From: JBBFMJ01 sp037441225
GTDB taxonomy: Bacteria > Acidobacteriota > Thermoanaerobaculia > UBA2201
NCBI GenBank assembly: GCA_037441225.1
Contig: JBBISU010000016.1
Coordinates: 8,039-72,038 of the forward strand
DNA: 64,000 nt
Reading direction: 5' to 3'
The notes under the pieces were generated by a model. That model worked only from the letters and a program-made list of their open reading frames with translations. It did no database searches and had not been told where the DNA came from. Shown here in pieces: positions 1-8,667 of the stretch (its first letter is position 1; each line of letters starts with the position of its first letter). Made by a program: the position numbers and the translations under genes.

Positions 1-597
1 ATAAATTGTATCCCAAAAGGGCTCACCTTCTTTTGCTGCTTTCCACAAAACAAAATCCCTTACATCTTCCTTTTCATATTCATCCAATTCAACCCTTGCT
101 CCCGGCTTTATTTGAGACAAATCAATTCCAGAAAGTTTTCCATAGTTCTTAAAAGTTGAAATTCTAAAATAAACAGAGCCATCTGAAATATAAATATGCC
201 CATTTTTTTCTAATTTTTTAATTATTTCAACCATTTCAGGTATATGTTCTGTTGCCCTTGGATAGTGGTTTGCTTTCTTTATTCTTACACTTTCAACGTC
301 TTCAAAAAATGCTTTTGTATACCTTTCTGTAAATTCTTTTAAAGTTACCCTTTCTTTTTGAGAATCTCTTATTGTCTTATCATCCACATCTGTTATATTC
401 ATTATATGGTTTACTTCAAAGCCCTCATATTCTAAAAATCTTTTTAAAATATCTTCCCACAAAAAAGTCCTCAAATTTCCAATGTGGATAAAATTATAGA
501 CAGTGGGACCACAGGTATAAAGCCCCACATAATTTTCTTTTAAAGGTTTAAATTCTTCTTTTAAATTCCTGTAAGTATTTGAAAAATATATAGCCAT
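1..597 (-). CDS. cysS: cysteinyl-tRNA synthetase, N-terminal part (cut by window edge)
   Basis: Class I aminoacyl-tRNA synthetase that charges tRNA-Cys in the cytoplasm. About 199 residues are visible from the ATG, and the rest lies beyond the left edge. The reading frame shows YTCGPTVYNF near residues 27-36, where the Cys is the usual zinc ligand, followed by HIGN (38-41), this family's form of the class I HIGH motif. It also shows NITDVDDKT, typical of CysS. The start ATG shares its A with the stop codon of the upstream def gene (TAATG), so the two are translationally coupled. The C-terminal KMSKS motif cannot be seen. The identification is firm from the N-terminal motifs alone. Confidence 0.95.
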   Translation of the reverse strand, partial: MAIYFSNTYRNLKEEFKPLKENYVGLYTCGPTVYNFIHIGNLRTFLWEDILKRFLEYEGFEVNHIMNITDVDDKTIRDSQKERVTLKEFTERYTKAFFEDVESVRIKKANHYPRATEHIPEMVEIIKKLEKNGHIYISDGSVYFRISTFKNYGKLSGIDLSQIKPGARVELDEYEKEDVRDFVLWKAAKEGEPFWDTIY

Positions 598-1103
598 TAT
601 AGGGTTTCTTGGATTTTTTCTATTTTATTTTTTAAAAATTTTAATTTAAAAGGCGGTAAATAATCAATGAAAAATTTACCATTCAAATGGTCAATCTCAT
701 GGCAAAAAGCCCTTGCAAGGAGCCCTTCTCCTTCAATTTCAGTCCACTTTCCTTCCAGATCCATTGTTTTTACTTTTACTTTTTTAGGTCTTATTATTTT
801 TTCAGATATTCCAGGAATTGAAAGACAACCTTCTTCTTCATATTGTTCACCTTCTTCTGATATTATTTCAGGATTTATTAAAATATAAAAGGAAGAAGGA
901 TTTTCACCAACAGAGGTATCAATAACAGCAACTTGCAAAGATATACCTATTTGATTTGCTGCAAGCCCAACCCCTGGTGCTGCATACATTGTATCTTTTA
1001 AATCCTGAATTAAATTTTTCAATTGCCCATTGATTTCCTTAACTGGCTTGCATTTTTCCCTCAAAATAGGGGCACCAATTTTTACTATTTTTTTTATACT
1101 CAT
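597..1103 (-). CDS. def: peptide deformylase
   Basis: Removes the N-formyl group from nascent proteins in the cytoplasm. All three metal-site motifs are present: GVGLAANQIG (residues 44-53), EGCLS (91-95, with the metal-binding Cys) and HEIDH (135-139, with two metal-binding His and the catalytic Glu). The length of 168 residues is normal for the family. The ATG overlaps the stop of the upstream TPR/cNMP gene by ATGA, and its own stop overlaps the cysS start, so the three genes form a tight operon. The arrangement puts protein maturation and tRNA charging under one promoter. Confidence 0.97.
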   Translation of the reverse strand: MSIKKIVKIGAPILREKCKPVKEINGQLKNLIQDLKDTMYAAPGVGLAANQIGISLQVAVIDTSVGENPSSFYILINPEIISEEGEQYEEEGCLSIPGISEKIIRPKKVKVKTMDLEGKWTEIEGEGLLARAFCHEIDHLNGKFFIDYLPPFKLKFLKNKIEKIQETL

Positions 1104-1882
1104 CTCTTTTCCTTTTTTGCTTCTTCCAAAAAAGCTTCTACTGTCTTATTTGCTCTTTCAATATAATATTTTTCCATAATACTTTTAACTTCTGGAAACT
1201 TTGAAATTATTTCATCCATTGCACTTTCTTCAAATTCCAAAACCTCTGTATCTTCCAAAGCAATAATTGTTGCTGTCCTTGGTTTTTTTGTAATATATGC
1301 AACTTCACCTAAAAAATCCCTTTCTTTTAATTCAGCTAACTTTACTTCTTTTCCAAAAAGATTTTTTGCCCTTACCTCAACTCTTCCACTGATAATACAA
1401 AGAATAGAAGAACCCTTTTCTCCTTCCTGCCAAATCACATCGCCTTTTTTAAAATTTTTCACCTTTGCAAGAGATATTGCTGTTTCTAATTCCTCTTGTC
1501 CAAAATCAGCAAAGAGATATGGAATTGCCTTTTCTTTCCAAAAGGGTTCTCTCTTTGCTTCTTCTGCTTTTTTTAATATGATCTTTGATGTGTTTTTTGC
1601 TTTGGAGGGATCTAATTTTTCAATTTTCTTTTGGATTGCCATTGCCTTTGCCAAAAATCCATCTTCCATAAAGATACTTGCAACTTTTTCAAATATTTCA
1701 CAAGCTTTATCAACTTTATTTAATTTTTCATAGCATTCTGCTCTTTTTATTAAAAGAAATGCATCATTTGGTTTTTTTTCAATTTCCTTTTCCAATACTT
1801 GGAGGGCTTCTTCAAAGAAGCCCTTTTGCATTAAAACTACATAATCTTCTTCTTTTCTTCCAAAAAGTTTCTTAAAAATCAT
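1100..1882 (-). CDS. TPR plus cyclic-nucleotide-binding domain protein
   Basis: A 260-residue cytoplasmic protein with two parts. Residues about 10-85 look like tetratricopeptide repeats (ALQVLEKEIEKKPNDAFLL and similar). Residues about 120-235 form a cyclic-nucleotide-binding (CAP_ED) fold, with the cassette FLGEVAYITKKPRTATIIA holding the Glu and Arg expected to contact the cyclic nucleotide. There is no helix-turn-helix, so it is not a CRP-type transcription factor. It may be a ligand-responsive scaffold. It is first in the def-cysS operon and has its own promoter, whose -35 overlaps the end of the upstream gene. The ligand and partner are unknown. Confidence 0.8.
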   Translation of the reverse strand: MIFKKLFGRKEEDYVVLMQKGFFEEALQVLEKEIEKKPNDAFLLIKRAECYEKLNKVDKACEIFEKVASIFMEDGFLAKAMAIQKKIEKLDPSKAKNTSKIILKKAEEAKREPFWKEKAIPYLFADFGQEELETAISLAKVKNFKKGDVIWQEGEKGSSILCIISGRVEVRAKNLFGKEVKLAELKERDFLGEVAYITKKPRTATIIALEDTEVLEFEESAMDEIISKFPEVKSIMEKYYIERANKTVEAFLEEAKKEKR

Positions 1883-1890
1883 AACAAAAA

Positions 1891-1919
1891 ATTATAATAA
1901 TTTTTTAAAAAAAAATCAA
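1891..1919 (-). promoter_or_regulatory. promoter of the TPR/cNMP-def-cysS operon
   Basis: TTGATT (1919-1914), a 17-base spacer and TATAAT (1896-1891) lie 8 bases before the ATG at 1882. The -35 overlaps the stop codon of the preceding gene. There is no Shine-Dalgarno sequence, so the transcript would have almost no leader. Confidence 0.6.
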
Positions 1920-2161
1920 GTTTTTGCAATTTCTTTATTAAAAGCAATTAGTGTAATGTTTAATTTTTCTTCTAAATCATCACAAATTGGCCCATTTTTT
2001 TGGATAAGTTCTTTAAAGGCTTCTGGAGTATAATACTTTTTAAAACTTTCATTTAATTTTGAAAAGGCATCTCTTAATTCTTGTGAGCCCTTTCCTTCCT
2101 CAGAAAGGTATTCCTTTAATCTTTTAAATTGAGCTAAAAAATTACTTGCAAGGACTGTCAT
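1916..2161 (-). CDS. small hypothetical protein
   Basis: An 81-residue protein with no family I recognise. It is mostly charged and helical (FKRLKEYLSEEGKGSQELRDA appears near residues 12-32) and has a single Cys in GPICDDLEEKLN. No signal peptide or membrane segment is visible. It is probably real because it fills the space between the divergent tolC-like gene and the TPR/cNMP gene on the same strand as the latter, and it has a plausible promoter (TTTACA, 17 bases, TAAAAT, then 8 bases to the ATG). Its stop overlaps the next gene's -35 box. Confidence 0.5.
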   Translation of the reverse strand: MTVLASNFLAQFKRLKEYLSEEGKGSQELRDAFSKLNESFKKYYTPEAFKELIQKNGPICDDLEEKLNITLIAFNKEIAKT

Positions 2162-2169
2162 ATTATATA

Positions 2170-2198
2170 ATTTTATAAAATTTTTTAGAAAATGTAAA
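2170..2198 (-). promoter_or_regulatory. promoter of the small hypothetical gene
   Basis: TTTACA (2198-2193), 17-base spacer, TAAAAT (2175-2170), then TATATAAT and the ATG. No Shine-Dalgarno sequence is present. Confidence 0.5.
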
Positions 2199-2237
2199 GG
2201 ATAAACTTTTTTAAAATAAAATCGTATTAAATTTGTT

Positions 2238-3806
2238 ATGAAAAAAATAAATTTTTTGTTTTTAATACTTTGTTTTAATGGATTATTGTTTTCAAAGGAT
2301 TTGACATTGGAAGAAGCAATTAAAATTGCCCTTGAAAATAACTTACAAATTAAGATTGAAAATAAAAATTTGGAATCCTTTGAAAATAATATTAGAGCTT
2401 CAAAGGGGATTTTTGATCCAATCCTAAACTTTGATTTTCAAGAATCTTCAAGCAAATCTCCTACTGCCTGGCAACTGCAAGGGGCTGATGTATCCAAAAT
2501 AAAAAGGAGGAGTTTTGATTTTCAATTATCTCAATATCTACCAACTGGAGGGAGCTTTTCAGTTGAATGGTTAAATTCAAGAACAGAGACAAATTCATTA
2601 TTTTATTTTATAAATCCAAGCTATAATTCTGGTTTTACCCTCACTTTAAGCCAGCCACTTTTAAAAAATTTTGGAATAAAAATGGCAAGGAAAAATGAGA
2701 TTAAAGCAATTTATAATTTTAATTCAAATCTTTCAAGTTTTATAAATAAATTGGAAACAAAGGTAAAAGAAGTGGAAGAGGCATATTGGGATCTTTATTA
2801 TTTTTATAATGATTTAAAGGTGAAGGAAGAAGCACTTCGTTTAGCAAAGGAATTTTTGTCAATAACTCAAAGGAGAATAGATGTAGGACTTGAAGCACCT
2901 TTAAATATATATTCAGCACAAGTTGGAGTAGCCACAAGGGAAGAGGCAATAATTCAATCAAAAAGTTTATATGAACTAGCACAAGACAGATTAAGGCAAC
3001 TTTTACACTTGGAAAAAGATCAATGGGATGATTTTATAAATATTGTAGATGAGCCAGTTGTAGAAGAAATTGATTTAAAAGAAGATGTATTTGATGTTGC
3101 TTTGTCTAAAAGAAGGGAAATGATTTCTTTAAAATGGCAAAAAGAACTGGCTGAATTTTCATTAAAAGAAGCAAAAAATAATCTTCTTCCTGATTTAAAT
3201 TTTGTCTTATCCTATGGTTATTCTGGTTTAGGTGGAACTTATGTTATGAGAGACGATCAGGGAAATATAATTGAAGTTATCCCTGGAGGATGGTCAGATG
3301 CCTTAGATCAAATTAAAGGGTTTGATTATCCTTCCTGGTCTTTGGGTTTTAGTTTTAAATATCCAATTGGCAATAGAGCACTTAAAGAAAATTTAAAAAA
3401 CACAGAACTTTCTCTTGAAACAATAAAATTGGAAGAAGAGCAATTGAAAGAAGTAATTTTTGCTGAAGTTAGGGAAGCAATCAGAAATTTAAATTCTGCT
3501 AAGAAGTCCTTGGAAGCAGCAAAAATCTCTAAGGTTTTAGCTGAAAAAAATTTAGAAGCAGAAAAGAAAAGGTATGAAAATGGGCTTTCAACAAATTATC
3601 AACTCCTTTTAGTTCAAAAGGATTTGTCAGAAGCCCAATCAAGGGAAATTTATGCAAAAATTGCATACAAAAAAGCACAAATAAATTATTACTATAAACT
3701 TGGGATTTTACTTGAAAAAAATAATATTTCAATAAAAATAACAGATGAATATGAAATTAAAGAAAGTAAATTGCCTAAATATTTTAGTTTTGGAATAATT
3801 AAATAA
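2238..3806 (+). CDS. TolC-family outer-membrane efflux protein
   Basis: A 522-residue protein with a short signal peptide (hydrophobic residues 5-18, ending LLFS). The motif LTLEEAIKIALENNLQIKI follows directly and is the classic opening of TolC-family proteins. Two copies of the TolC fold follow, recognisable by VEEAYWDLYYFYNDLKVKEE near 175-195 and VREAIRNLNSAKKSLEAAK near 415-435, and by long alpha-helical coiled segments. It would form the outer-membrane/periplasmic channel of a tripartite exporter. No membrane-fusion protein or inner-membrane pump gene is adjacent, so its partner must be encoded elsewhere. A weak -10 (TATTAA at 2225-2230) sits 7 bases before the ATG. Confidence 0.9.
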   Translation: MKKINFLFLILCFNGLLFSKDLTLEEAIKIALENNLQIKIENKNLESFENNIRASKGIFDPILNFDFQESSSKSPTAWQLQGADVSKIKRRSFDFQLSQYLPTGGSFSVEWLNSRTETNSLFYFINPSYNSGFTLTLSQPLLKNFGIKMARKNEIKAIYNFNSNLSSFINKLETKVKEVEEAYWDLYYFYNDLKVKEEALRLAKEFLSITQRRIDVGLEAPLNIYSAQVGVATREEAIIQSKSLYELAQDRLRQLLHLEKDQWDDFINIVDEPVVEEIDLKEDVFDVALSKRREMISLKWQKELAEFSLKEAKNNLLPDLNFVLSYGYSGLGGTYVMRDDQGNIIEVIPGGWSDALDQIKGFDYPSWSLGFSFKYPIGNRALKENLKNTELSLETIKLEEEQLKEVIFAEVREAIRNLNSAKKSLEAAKISKVLAEKNLEAEKKRYENGLSTNYQLLLVQKDLSEAQSREIYAKIAYKKAQINYYYKLGILLEKNNISIKITDEYEIKESKLPKYFSFGIIK

Positions 3807-3848
3807 AATTCAATTAAGCCAAAAATTCCTTAGAAAATGAGCCATACT

Positions 3849-4110
3849 AAAATAGAGCAGTAGCGTAGCAGAGCAGCAGTCCGTTGTCCGTGTCCGTGTT
3901 TCATTTGAATTATTGTTGCAATTTGTAGGGGCGGGGCTTGTCCCCGCCCGAAATAAAGCAGTGGGGGCAATTCACGAATTGCCCTTATCTTTTTCAAAAA
4001 GGGACAACGGAGACGGTTAACGGAAAACGGAGGAGGTGTAAGGGGCGAGCTTGCTCGTCCCGCAATTTTATTCCAAAAATATCCACTTTTCGGGCTAAAT
4101 AAATTCAGCT
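3849..4110 (+). repeat. mosaic intergenic repeat cluster A
   Basis: The 482-base convergent gap between the tolC-like and dehydrogenase genes holds no gene. It holds G+C-richer modules that recur in the other long gaps: the AATAGAGCAGTAG module (3851-3863), TCCGT repeats (3880-3901), a GGGCGGGG/CCCCGCCC hairpin with loop CTTGT (about 3929-3949), a GGGCAATTC/GAATTGCCC hairpin (3965-3984), a CGGAGACGGTTAACGG module (about 4009-4024), GGGGCGAGCTTGCTCGTCCC (about 4041-4060) and GGGCTAAATAAATTCAGC (4092-4109). The first three modules are collinear with cluster C on the opposite strand. Beyond 4110 I see only degraded fragments. Confidence 0.85.
3965..3995 (+). terminator. possible intrinsic terminator inside repeat cluster A
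   Basis: A perfect 9-base-pair stem (GGGCAATTC, two-base loop AC, GAATTGCCC) is followed by TTATCTTTTT. It lies downstream of the tolC-like gene in the right orientation to end its transcript. Confidence 0.45.
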
Positions 4111-4288
4111 GATATAGATCAAAAAAATATTTCTATATGGACTGAGCAATGCTATCTCATAGAAAAAAATAAAAATAAATCTTATTTTATCTTGAAGATA
4201 TATTGGCGACAACAAGCATCGCCCTGCTAAAAAAATAAGGGTTGTACTTGCTCGAATCGATTTTTTCCTTTCAATTGAATTTTTGGAG

Positions 4289-5308
4289 TTAAGGAATAAG
4301 AACTATCTTTAATACATTGCCACCTTTTGCCAGAAGCTTAAAGGCCTTTTCTGCTTCTTTTAATTTGAATTTATGAGTTATTAAATTTTCAAAGGGATAA
4401 AACTTAGAAGATATAATTCTTAAAGAATCCCTTGTATCATAAGGGTTGCAGGAATAAGAGCAGGTAATTGTTTGATCCTTAAAATACAAATCCTTTGGGC
4501 TAATCTTTATTTTAACTTCTGGTTCTGATGGCGTATAAAGGATCAATATACCACCTTCACTTAAAATATCAATTCCAAAATTTATTGCTTCAATTGAATG
4601 TGGTCCCACTAAAACAATATCAGGAAGTCCTTTAAAGTATTCTTTTATTTTTTCTTTTAAATTTTTATCTTTTGCTAAAAAAGCTTCGCAAATATTTAAT
4701 TTTTTTGCGATTTTTACTCTTTTTGGATCCAAATCAATTCCTAATAAATTCTTTACACCAAAAACTTTAAAAGCAAGGCAGTTTAAAATTCCATTTAAAC
4801 CAAGTCCTATTTGTAAAAATTTTTTTCCTGGTTGTGCCTTCCCTTTTTTTGCTGCCCTTATTGAACAAGCAAAGGGCTCAATAAATATTGCTTCTTCATT
4901 TTTTAAATTTTTTGGAATTTTTAATGTATCATTTAAAAGGGATGGTTCCTCAATTCTTACAAATTCAGACATCCCACCGGGATAAATTGAATTTTTTTTC
5001 CAGGTTTCACATAAAGTATATCTTTTCTTTAAGCAATTCTCACAAAAACCACAAGGGGAGTGGTGGTGGTAAAAAATCCTTTCTCCGACTTTAAATTTTT
5101 TTATATTTTTGTCAATTTTTACAATTTCCCCTACAACCTCATGGCCTAATACAGTTGGGGCTTTTTGTTTTACATACCATTTTAAAATATCAGTTGTGCA
5201 TACACCAAACAATAAAAGGCGTGCAATAGCTGTATTTTTCTTTAATTCTGGCACTTGCCATTCTTCAATTTCAAACTTTAAATAATCTACTGCTTTTAAT
5301 ACTTTCAT
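4289..5308 (-). CDS. zinc-dependent medium-chain alcohol/polyol dehydrogenase
   Basis: A 339-residue NAD(P)-dependent dehydrogenase of the MDR superfamily. Catalytic zinc ligands are visible as Cys37 (GVCTTD) and His56-Glu57 (GHEVVGEIV). The structural zinc lobe is CGFCENC plus a fourth Cys (Cys86, 89, 92 and 100). A Rossmann segment begins at LQIGLGLNG near residue 166. The layout resembles threonine, sorbitol or inositol-type dehydrogenases, but I cannot choose the substrate from sequence. It stands alone, divergent from the dedA-like gene. A likely promoter is TTGAAA, 16 bases, TAAAAT, ending 9 bases before the ATG. Confidence 0.85.
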   Translation of the reverse strand: MKVLKAVDYLKFEIEEWQVPELKKNTAIARLLLFGVCTTDILKWYVKQKAPTVLGHEVVGEIVKIDKNIKKFKVGERIFYHHHSPCGFCENCLKKRYTLCETWKKNSIYPGGMSEFVRIEEPSLLNDTLKIPKNLKNEEAIFIEPFACSIRAAKKGKAQPGKKFLQIGLGLNGILNCLAFKVFGVKNLLGIDLDPKRVKIAKKLNICEAFLAKDKNLKEKIKEYFKGLPDIVLVGPHSIEAINFGIDILSEGGILILYTPSEPEVKIKISPKDLYFKDQTITCSYSCNPYDTRDSLRIISSKFYPFENLITHKFKLKEAEKAFKLLAKGGNVLKIVLIP

Positions 5309-5332
5309 TAGAAATTTATTTTATCAAAGTAT

Positions 5333-5346
5333 GATATAATTTCAAA
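5333..5346 (+). promoter_or_regulatory. extended -10 promoter of the dedA-like gene
   Basis: TGATATAAT (TG at 5332-5333, TATAAT at 5335-5340) ends exactly 6 bases before the ATG at 5347. There is no -35 match and no ribosome binding site, which suggests a leaderless transcript. Confidence 0.6.
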
Positions 5347-5973
5347 ATGATTGACTTTATTCAAGATATTTTTAGAACCCTTTATAATGTAGAAGCAGTT
5401 ATTGCTTGGGGAGGGTTATTTATTGTTTGTACCTTTGTTTATATTGAAACAGGGCTTTTTTTTGGATTTTTTCTTCCTGGTGATTCTCTACTTGTAACAG
5501 CTGGTATTTTTGCTTCTCAAGGAAAATTAAATTTAACTCTTTTATTAATTCTTGGAACAATTTGTGCTTTTGCAGGAGACCAGACAAATTATTTAATTGG
5601 GAAAAAAGCAGGCCAAGCTTTATATAAAAGAAAAGACACTTTATTTTTTAAAAAAAAGCATCTGATAAAGGCACATAATTTTTATGAAAAATATGGGCCC
5701 ATTACAATTGTCCTTGCAAGGTTTGTTCCAGTTGTTAGAACCTTTGCACCTGCTGTGGCTGGTGCAGCTGAAATGGAATATAAAAAGTTTGTAATTTATA
5801 ACTTTTTTGGTGGACTTTTGTGGATTCTTTCTATGTCCCTTATAGGATTTTTTTTAGGGCAAATAATTCCAAATGTCTCAACCCATATACATCTAATTAT
5901 TGCAATTGTAATCTTTGTCTCCCTTCTTCCAGCAATTATAGAATTTTTAAAGGAAAAATATTTTATAAAATAA
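5347..5973 (+). CDS. DedA-family membrane protein
   Basis: A 208-residue inner-membrane protein with several hydrophobic helices. Family signatures include FFGFFLPGDSLLVTAG (residues about 37-52), GDQTNYLIGKKAG and ARFVPVVRTFAPAVAGAA, which contain the conserved Gly, Arg and Pro residues of the re-entrant loops. DedA/VTT proteins act as lipid flippases or scramblases, for example of undecaprenyl phosphate and phosphatidylethanolamine. The exact substrate cannot be told here. The gene is monocistronic, in convergence with the AAA+ gene across a 171-base AT-rich gap in which I see no repeat or clear hairpin. Confidence 0.9.
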   Translation: MIDFIQDIFRTLYNVEAVIAWGGLFIVCTFVYIETGLFFGFFLPGDSLLVTAGIFASQGKLNLTLLLILGTICAFAGDQTNYLIGKKAGQALYKRKDTLFFKKKHLIKAHNFYEKYGPITIVLARFVPVVRTFAPAVAGAAEMEYKKFVIYNFFGGLLWILSMSLIGFFLGQIIPNVSTHIHLIIAIVIFVSLLPAIIEFLKEKYFIK

Positions 5974-6144
5974 TAATTTAAAATTTTATTTAGGATATTT
6001 CCTCTCTTGAAAAGAATAAAATTTCATAAAATAAAGTTTTGTACCATTAAATAGAAAATAAAAATTGGATTTTTAAAGCACTTTTTTAGATACTAATTCT
6101 AATATATATTAAAAATGAAAATTAAATTATTAATTGTCACTTTT

Positions 6145-8091
6145 TTAATCCAAAGGTTTTAAATAATATTTTTCATTTTCCTTAACTTTTTTTTCATAAA
6201 AATCGTTTAAAATTTTTTGAAAGATATATTTTTCTATATTTCTAATTATATGCCTTGCACCAAAGGCAGGCTCGCAGTCCTTTTTTATTAACCAGTCAAT
6301 ATATTCTTCATCCCAAATTATATCAATTTCAAATCTTGATAGGAATTTTTGTTTTGCTAATTCTAATTGACATTTTGCAATACTTTTTAGGTCATCTGTC
6401 TTTAATGGATTGTAAAGAATTATTTCATCAATTCTATTTAAAAATTCAATTGGCATATATCCCATTAATGTATCTCTTATTTTATCTTCCGATTTTTTTT
6501 GTTTACCTTCAATAAAGCCAACTTGTTTTTTCCATTCTGTTTCCCATAATAAATGCCCAAGATTTGAAGTTAAAAAGAAAATTGAATTTGAAAAACTAAT
6601 CTTGATTCCCTGTGAATCAGTTAGAATTCCTTCATCAAAGACCTGTAAAAAAAGGTTTAAAACTTGCGGATGGGCTTTTTCAATTTCGTCAAGAAGTATT
6701 ACCCTATCACTTGTTCCAGATAAATATTTCACTAAAACAGAACCTTCATCATAGCCAACATAACCAGGAGGAGACCCAATAAACTTGCTAATTGAATTTG
6801 ACTCCATAAATTCGCTCATATCAAATTTTAAAATTGGAACATTTGTGCCATTTAACCACTCTGATACAACCCTTGCTGTCTCTGTCTTTCCAACTCCAGA
6901 AGGTCCTAATAAAAGGAATACTCCATCTGGCCTTAAAGGGTATGAATCCATCTTTGCCCTTGTAATTTTTAATCTGTTTATTATCTTTTTAATTGCTTCA
7001 TCCTGTCCAAAAATTTTGCTTTTTAAAAATTTTTCAAGTTTGTTTACTTCTGGTTTGTACACTTTTTCAACATAAATAGAAAAATGCTCTTCTGCTTGTG
7101 TCTCGACCCACTTTTTTTCATTTGGATTAAAATTTTGTGCTGTTTCCCATAAATAAGAAACATTGCAACCAGGGGACGACAAATTTGAAAAATATTTGGG
7201 ACCCTCTTCAATGCTTTTTTGCATCAAGGGAAAAAAATAATTTTCTCCAAAAAAATCATTTAAAAATTTAATATGGTTCAAAACTATATTTTTTAAACTT
7301 TCTTCAGAAGGAACCTTCAAGTAGAAAAAATCTATATTCTTATTCCATAAGGGATTTATTCTCAAGCGATTGTTTGCAAATTCAGGGACAGTTGTACCTA
7401 TAAAGGTGAAATTTTTAAAGTGAAAAAATGATTCTAAGAAAGAAATCAAATCCTTTCCAATATCATAAGTGCAAGTGCCATTTAAATTTTCAAGATCTTC
7501 TATTATTAAAGGAATTCTTTTTTTAATTGCTTCTTCTATCTGCTTTTGGAACTCTTTCAAAGCATTATCTTTTAAAGTGAAGAGAGAAATAAAATACTCT
7601 GATCTTAAAGAAATATAATCGCCTGATATTGTTTTTTTTAAATGATGGATAAAATGGGACTTTCCTATGCCAGGCCTTCCAACTAATAAAATACCATTAT
7701 AAACAGTTGAATTTAAAGAAGAAAAAATTCTATCAACTTCAAAGATTGGCACCCAATCAATACCCCATTCCCAAGGGTTTGAGAGAGGAAGAGCATATCT
7801 GTAAAGTTGATTTATAAATTCCTCTTCGCTCTTTGGTTTTGGTTCTTTGCTTAAGACATTTAAGATAGTAAAGTGGGTTTTTGGAATTTCAGAAGAAGGT
7901 GGGAGTATTGCCAAATTATTTTTTAATATTTCAAGCAGCTTTATTTGAACAGCATTTTTTGGCGGCTTACTGTCAAAATTCAGGAATAGATAGTGCCAGG
8001 GAGTTAGAATACCATGTCCTTCCTTTTTTGCATATTCAAAGCCCTTTTCTAAAAATTTTTTAAGTGGAGAGCTTTTGTCACCTATCCACAA
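6145..8091 (-). CDS. ClpC/ClpA-like AAA+ unfoldase with two ATPase modules
   Basis: About 648 residues. The N-terminal ~70 residues look like half a Clp N-domain (ILTPWHYLFL resembles the TPEHLL motif). Module 1 has Walker A GRPGIGKS and an altered Walker B (LIIEDLEN, ED instead of DE). Module 2 is canonical: GPSGVGKTETA, pore loop PPGYVGYDEGS, Walker B ILLDEIEKAHP, sensor FLTSNLG and finger FLNRIDEII. No ClpB-type middle domain fits between them. KKQVGFIEG near residue 525 occupies the place of the ClpP-binding VGF loop of ClpC. I chose the TTG at 8091 because GGAGG lies 8 bases upstream; a TTG at 8106 would lie before that site. It overlaps the 3' end of the YbjN gene by 14 bases. No clpP gene is in the window. 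Confidence 0.85.
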   Translation of the reverse strand: MWIGDKSSPLKKFLEKGFEYAKKEGHGILTPWHYLFLNFDSKPPKNAVQIKLLEILKNNLAILPPSSEIPKTHFTILNVLSKEPKPKSEEEFINQLYRYALPLSNPWEWGIDWVPIFEVDRIFSSLNSTVYNGILLVGRPGIGKSHFIHHLKKTISGDYISLRSEYFISLFTLKDNALKEFQKQIEEAIKKRIPLIIEDLENLNGTCTYDIGKDLISFLESFFHFKNFTFIGTTVPEFANNRLRINPLWNKNIDFFYLKVPSEESLKNIVLNHIKFLNDFFGENYFFPLMQKSIEEGPKYFSNLSSPGCNVSYLWETAQNFNPNEKKWVETQAEEHFSIYVEKVYKPEVNKLEKFLKSKIFGQDEAIKKIINRLKITRAKMDSYPLRPDGVFLLLGPSGVGKTETARVVSEWLNGTNVPILKFDMSEFMESNSISKFIGSPPGYVGYDEGSVLVKYLSGTSDRVILLDEIEKAHPQVLNLFLQVFDEGILTDSQGIKISFSNSIFFLTSNLGHLLWETEWKKQVGFIEGKQKKSEDKIRDTLMGYMPIEFLNRIDEIILYNPLKTDDLKSIAKCQLELAKQKFLSRFEIDIIWDEEYIDWLIKKDCEPAFGARHIIRNIEKYIFQKILNDFYEKKVKENEKYYLKPLD

Positions 8092-8647
8092 ATCTTTTTC
8101 CTCCAAACTTTGATTTCAATTCATCATCAATTTTGTCNNNNNNNNNNNNNNNNNNNNNNNNNNNNNNNNNNNNNNNNNNNNNNNNNNNNNNNNNNNNNNN
8201 NNNNNNNNNNNNNNNNNNNNNNNNNNNNNNNNNNNNNAATCTTTTTCCTCCAAACTTTGATTTCAATTCATCATCAATTTTGTCTGCCACAAATGCTAAG
8301 GATAAAACCACTGAATCCAACTCATCTTTGTCTAGGTAATCGCCTAATAGAAAATGCTCAAAAACAACTACCTTATCCTTCGGATAATAATTTAATTTTC
8401 CATAATAATAATTCCTGTTAATTTCTCCCATAGCAACATAAAGGGCTGCTGTTTCTTCCACATCTCTTAAAATCAATGCTTGTACCTGAACAAGGACAGA
8501 ACTTTCTGTCCAGTCAAAGGCCGAAATTATAATTGCTGTGCTTTGATATCTAATTCTAAAAAAAGCAGGTCCTTTTTCATAAGTGCCATAGAGTTCTGTT
8601 AAATAATTCTCAATTTTTTGTTTTAGCAAGTCTAATTTTTCTGACAT
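8078..8647 (-). CDS. YbjN-domain protein (interrupted by an assembly gap)
   Basis: A small cytoplasmic protein of the YbjN/type III chaperone-like fold (KIENYLTELYG, FFRIRYQSTAIII, VFEHFLLGDYLDKDELDSVV). The 100-N run near its 3' end separates two copies of the same 47 bases. Joining 8137 directly to 8285 gives a clean frame of 140 residues ending FGGKRFVDR. It starts at the ATG with an AGGAG ribosome binding site (8654-8658). It lies immediately upstream of the AAA+ gene, whose start overlaps its end, so the two should be made together. Folds like this bind peptides or act as adaptors. A role as substrate adaptor for the ATPase is inference. Confidence 0.75.
   Translation of the reverse strand: MSEKLDLLKQKIENYLTELYGTYEKGPAFFRIRYQSTAIIISAFDWTESSVLVQVQALILRDVEETAALYVAMGEINRNYYYGKLNYYPKDKVVVFEHFLLGDYLDKDELDSVVLSLAFVADKIDDELKSKFGGKRXXXXXXXXXXXXXXXXXXXXXXXXXXXXXXXXXXDKIDDELKSKFGGKRFVDR
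8138..8237. other. assembly gap (100 N) with overlapping flanks
   Basis: The 47 bases before the gap (8091-8137) equal the 47 bases after it (8238-8284). Both lie in a 63-base sequence repeated exactly at 8701-8763, which explains why the assembler broke here. The N run probably stands for no missing DNA. Confidence 0.85.
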
Positions 8648-8667
8648 AAAAATCTCCTTTTTCTATT

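Noticed and set aside
3849..4110. CRISPR array in the repeat-rich gap
   Set aside because: Modules are of different lengths and occur once or twice each without regular spacing; no cas genes are nearby.
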